Source of the DNA: Clostridiaceae bacterium
GTDB lineage: Bacteria; Bacillota; Clostridia; Saccharofermentanales; Fastidiosipilaceae
Direction of reading: 5' to 3'
Assembly: GCA_012514965.1 (NCBI GenBank)
Contig: JAAYZH010000177.1
Coordinates: 1 to 7,760 of the forward strand
Length of the DNA: 7,760 nt
Position numbers and translations under genes: made by a program
Notes under the pieces: model-generated
Seen by the model: only the letters and a program-made list of their open reading frames with translations
The model's database searches: none
Told to the model about the DNA's origin: nothing
Part shown: piece after piece, positions 5,765 to 7,760 of the stretch
Position numbering within the stretch: position 1 is the stretch's first letter
Layout of the letters: each line of letters starts with the position of its first letter

Positions 5765-7760
5765 TCAGGAATAGGCTCGCACTTCAAAAAGCCGTGCGGT
5801 CTTCCCATTCCCGCTTCCATGTATCGTGATCCGCACTTTGGCCAGCGTCTGACTCGCAAATCTGTGCACCCGCTTACGCAGGTAGTTACCGGAAACTTCA
5901 GCCAAGGTGTGCCAATTCTCTCCATCAAAGCCTTCGATTGTGTAGGCAGTTACCAGCGTCTCAGGCAGCGCCGGAACCTGAATCGGCAAGGCCGGATTGT
6001 TCATATCGCTGTCGAAGGTCAGGTGAATTGTGGACACGGTGTGTTTTTGGCGCCAGTCTAGCTCCAGCCATTGCGGCAACCCCTCCTCGGAAGCAGAGAC
6101 CCAGGCATAGCGTTCATGGTCACGAATTCTCGAGTAGCCGTTGATTACATTCTGCGTCGAGCAGTTCGCCGGGCGAATATCCGGCTCCACAAGCGCTATG
6201 CAATGTGACTCCCAGCGAATATTGCGAAACTTCACAGCCGACGTCTGGCGCTCCGAGCGGGTCCAATCGAGCGGAGGAAACTTCTGCACACGCCACGACA
6301 AGCCCGGTGTCTCCTCGAGCCAAACCCAAAGATAGCGCAAGGACGTCTTGATCGACATGGGGAAACAGGTCCAGTGTTCGCCCGGAGCCACAGTTGCGGT
6401 CGCGACGGCTGTGTCCTCTTCCGTCGTAAAACCATCCGGATCGGCCTGCAGGCGCACATGGATCGTCACAGGCAAGGGCTCCGCTGTGTGATTGGTCAAG
6501 AGTAAATAGAGGGCAGGAATCTCCTCCTCTACACCTCTGGCGAGGAAAGTAGCCCTGCTGCGGTCCAGCGGCAACAATTCTCCCGGTATGCCCAGATTGG
6601 GCCACCACACTTCGTCATGCGCAACACTGCTGGCACAGACTTCGGCAGTCCGGGCCAGGTCGGTTGGATCCTGATTCTCCAGGTCGAACAAAAACGCATC
6701 GTCACGCAAAAGCCGCTGCTGTAAATCTGTTATGTGTTCCTGTCCCAGAGCACGTGGCAGCATTCCCCGCTGCACGCACATGGCGGCGGCGGTGCCGACT
6801 GCCTGGCCCACAGCCGCTATCGTAGACTGCAGGCGAGTCGTACCCAGCGCGACATGGCTGACGCTGAGGTTGCGCCCCGACGCGAAGAGATTCTCAATAT
6901 TCACGGAGTACAGGCAGCGGTACGGAATCGAAACCAGCGGTACATGACTGTTCGAGAAGAAGGGCCCCTCGTGACCCGAATAGATGCCGCGTGGATGGTG
7001 CAGATCGATCGGCCAGCCGCTGTGAGCAATGACATCTTCGAAGCGCCTGCCCTCGACACAGTCACTCTGCGTCAGAATGTAGTCACCAACCATCCGCCTG
7101 GATTCACGCTTGGCGTCGAAGTAAGGCATACGACCAAAAACATAGCTCGCCGCCCTCTCCTTCTCTTCCCACAAATTCTTCAAGTAGTGGAAGTACGCGA
7201 GCATCACGCGGAACAATTCATCGCGGCTGAGCTCGGCATCATAAATATCATCAAAATCGTTGGGGGCTTCCGTCCACCAGCTCGGACCGATACGCTCAAT
7301 GTTGCGGCCAAAGGCACGCCCTGCCGGCAGCCGAGGCACCCAGTCCGGCGCTTGCCACTCCACCGGCGCTCCCGTGTCTAGAAAGACAGAGTTTGTAATA
7401 CAGCCGCTCATCGTCAGCAGATCCGCAGTCTCGGGCGCGAATGCTTCCTCATGCTGATGCCGGGCCTCCCGCCCGATCCTGTACTTCGCCCCGGACAAGT
7501 GCGCCAGCCAGGCATCTCCGGTCGCGTCGACAAAGCAAGTTCCCTGGTAGCGATACCGGACCCCCGTAATCACATCCCGCGCCAGCACCGCGGTAATCTT
7601 CTGCCCCGTCATCTCCACTGCGCTGACATGTTGCTTGTAGACCACTGTGAGCCCTGACTCCGCCTGACAGAGGCGTTCCATCGTCTCGGTCAGCGAGCAG
7701 CCAAAATGCGCAGCTGTACGCATAAGCTCTTCCGCAATCCCGCCTTCGCGGGCATTCGGC
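5765..7760 (-). CDS. FAD-dependent oxidoreductase with C-terminal discoidin-like domain (5' end outside window)
   Basis: The frame is open to the right edge and encodes family-like sequence (NAREGGIAEEL) before the ATG at 7723, so the gene starts outside the window and the N-terminal GxGxxG nucleotide-binding motif is not seen. Residues are counted from that ATG. The FAD_oxidored (PF12831) pattern is clear: FVDATGD at 64-70, GAKYRIGRE at 78-86, ESRRMVGDYILTQSD at 207-221, and ASGRNLSVSHVALGTTR at 281-297 followed by GQAVGTAAAMC (306-316). Residues about 385-515 look like an all-beta middle region. Residues about 520-650 (QWLELDW, VSTIHLTFD, YTIEGFDGENW, KVRITIHGS) resemble an F5/8-type carbohydrate-binding domain. 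The family oxidises sugars or other alcohol-bearing compounds, but the substrate is unknown. The gene has its own terminator and lies upstream of the importer. Whether it is exported cannot be judged without the N-terminus. Confidence 0.88.
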   Translation of the reverse strand, partial: PNAREGGIAEELMRTAAHFGCSLTETMERLCQAESGLTVVYKQHVSAVEMTGQKITAVLARDVITGVRYRYQGTCFVDATGDAWLAHLSGAKYRIGREARHQHEEAFAPETADLLTMSGCITNSVFLDTGAPVEWQAPDWVPRLPAGRAFGRNIERIGPSWWTEAPNDFDDIYDAELSRDELFRVMLAYFHYLKNLWEEKERAASYVFGRMPYFDAKRESRRMVGDYILTQSDCVEGRRFEDVIAHSGWPIDLHHPRGIYSGHEGPFFSNSHVPLVSIPYRCLYSVNIENLFASGRNLSVSHVALGTTRLQSTIAAVGQAVGTAAAMCVQRGMLPRALGQEHITDLQQRLLRDDAFLFDLENQDPTDLARTAEVCASSVAHDEVWWPNLGIPGELLPLDRSRATFLARGVEEEIPALYLLLTNHTAEPLPVTIHVRLQADPDGFTTEEDTAVATATVAPGEHWTCFPMSIKTSLRYLWVWLEETPGLSWRVQKFPPLDWTRSERQTSAVKFRNIRWESHCIALVEPDIRPANCSTQNVINGYSRIRDHERYAWVSASEEGLPQWLELDWRQKHTVSTIHLTFDSDMNNPALPIQVPALPETLVTAYTIEGFDGENWHTLAEVSGNYLRKRVHRFASQTLAKVRITIHGSGNGKTARLFEVRAYS

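Overview
The window looks like a carbohydrate-uptake and processing locus from a Gram-positive, probably anaerobic or gut/digester-type member of the Bacillota. The evidence is strong AGGAGG ribosome-binding sites, a lipoprotein solute-binding protein with a short signal peptide and a Thr/Ala/Gly linker, LplB/LplC-type permeases, and a large AraC-type regulator of the kind common in Paenibacillus and Clostridia. Base composition looks moderate and even throughout. I see no insertion sequence, phage gene, tRNA, rRNA or CRISPR array, and no internal frameshift. The genus cannot be named from the sequence.

Layout. On the + strand are the 3' part of an AraC-family regulator (1-665, start outside the window) and a TIM-barrel sugar phosphate isomerase/epimerase-like protein (742-1647). 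A bidirectional hairpin terminator (1709-1762) separates these from the convergent minus-strand genes. On the minus strand, in transcription order from the right edge, are a FAD-dependent oxidoreductase with a discoidin-like C-terminal domain (7760-5765, 5' end outside the window) and its own terminator (5725-5691). A 310-base regulatory region follows (5690-5382), then a three-gene ABC importer operon: LplB-like permease (5381-4437), LplC-like permease (4426-3515) and lipoprotein solute-binding protein (3429-1786).

How it fits together (inference). The lipoprotein captures a sugar or oligosaccharide and the two permeases import it. No ATPase gene is visible, so a shared MsmK-type ATPase elsewhere is likely. 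The oxidoreductase and the isomerase/epimerase would then modify the imported sugar or sugar acid. The AraC-type regulator, probably a membrane-anchored sensor, is a natural candidate to control the importer promoter. That promoter (TTGTCA-16-TATAAT) has a perfect 10-bp palindrome filling much of its spacer. A 9-bp direct repeat lies immediately upstream, with its copies exactly 63 bp apart, and a 17-bp dyad lies further upstream.

The genes belong to known families, and I see no clear sign of a wholly new system. The parts most worth a second look are the importer control region, the FAD/discoidin fusion paired with the TIM-barrel protein, and the leader of the solute-binding protein gene.
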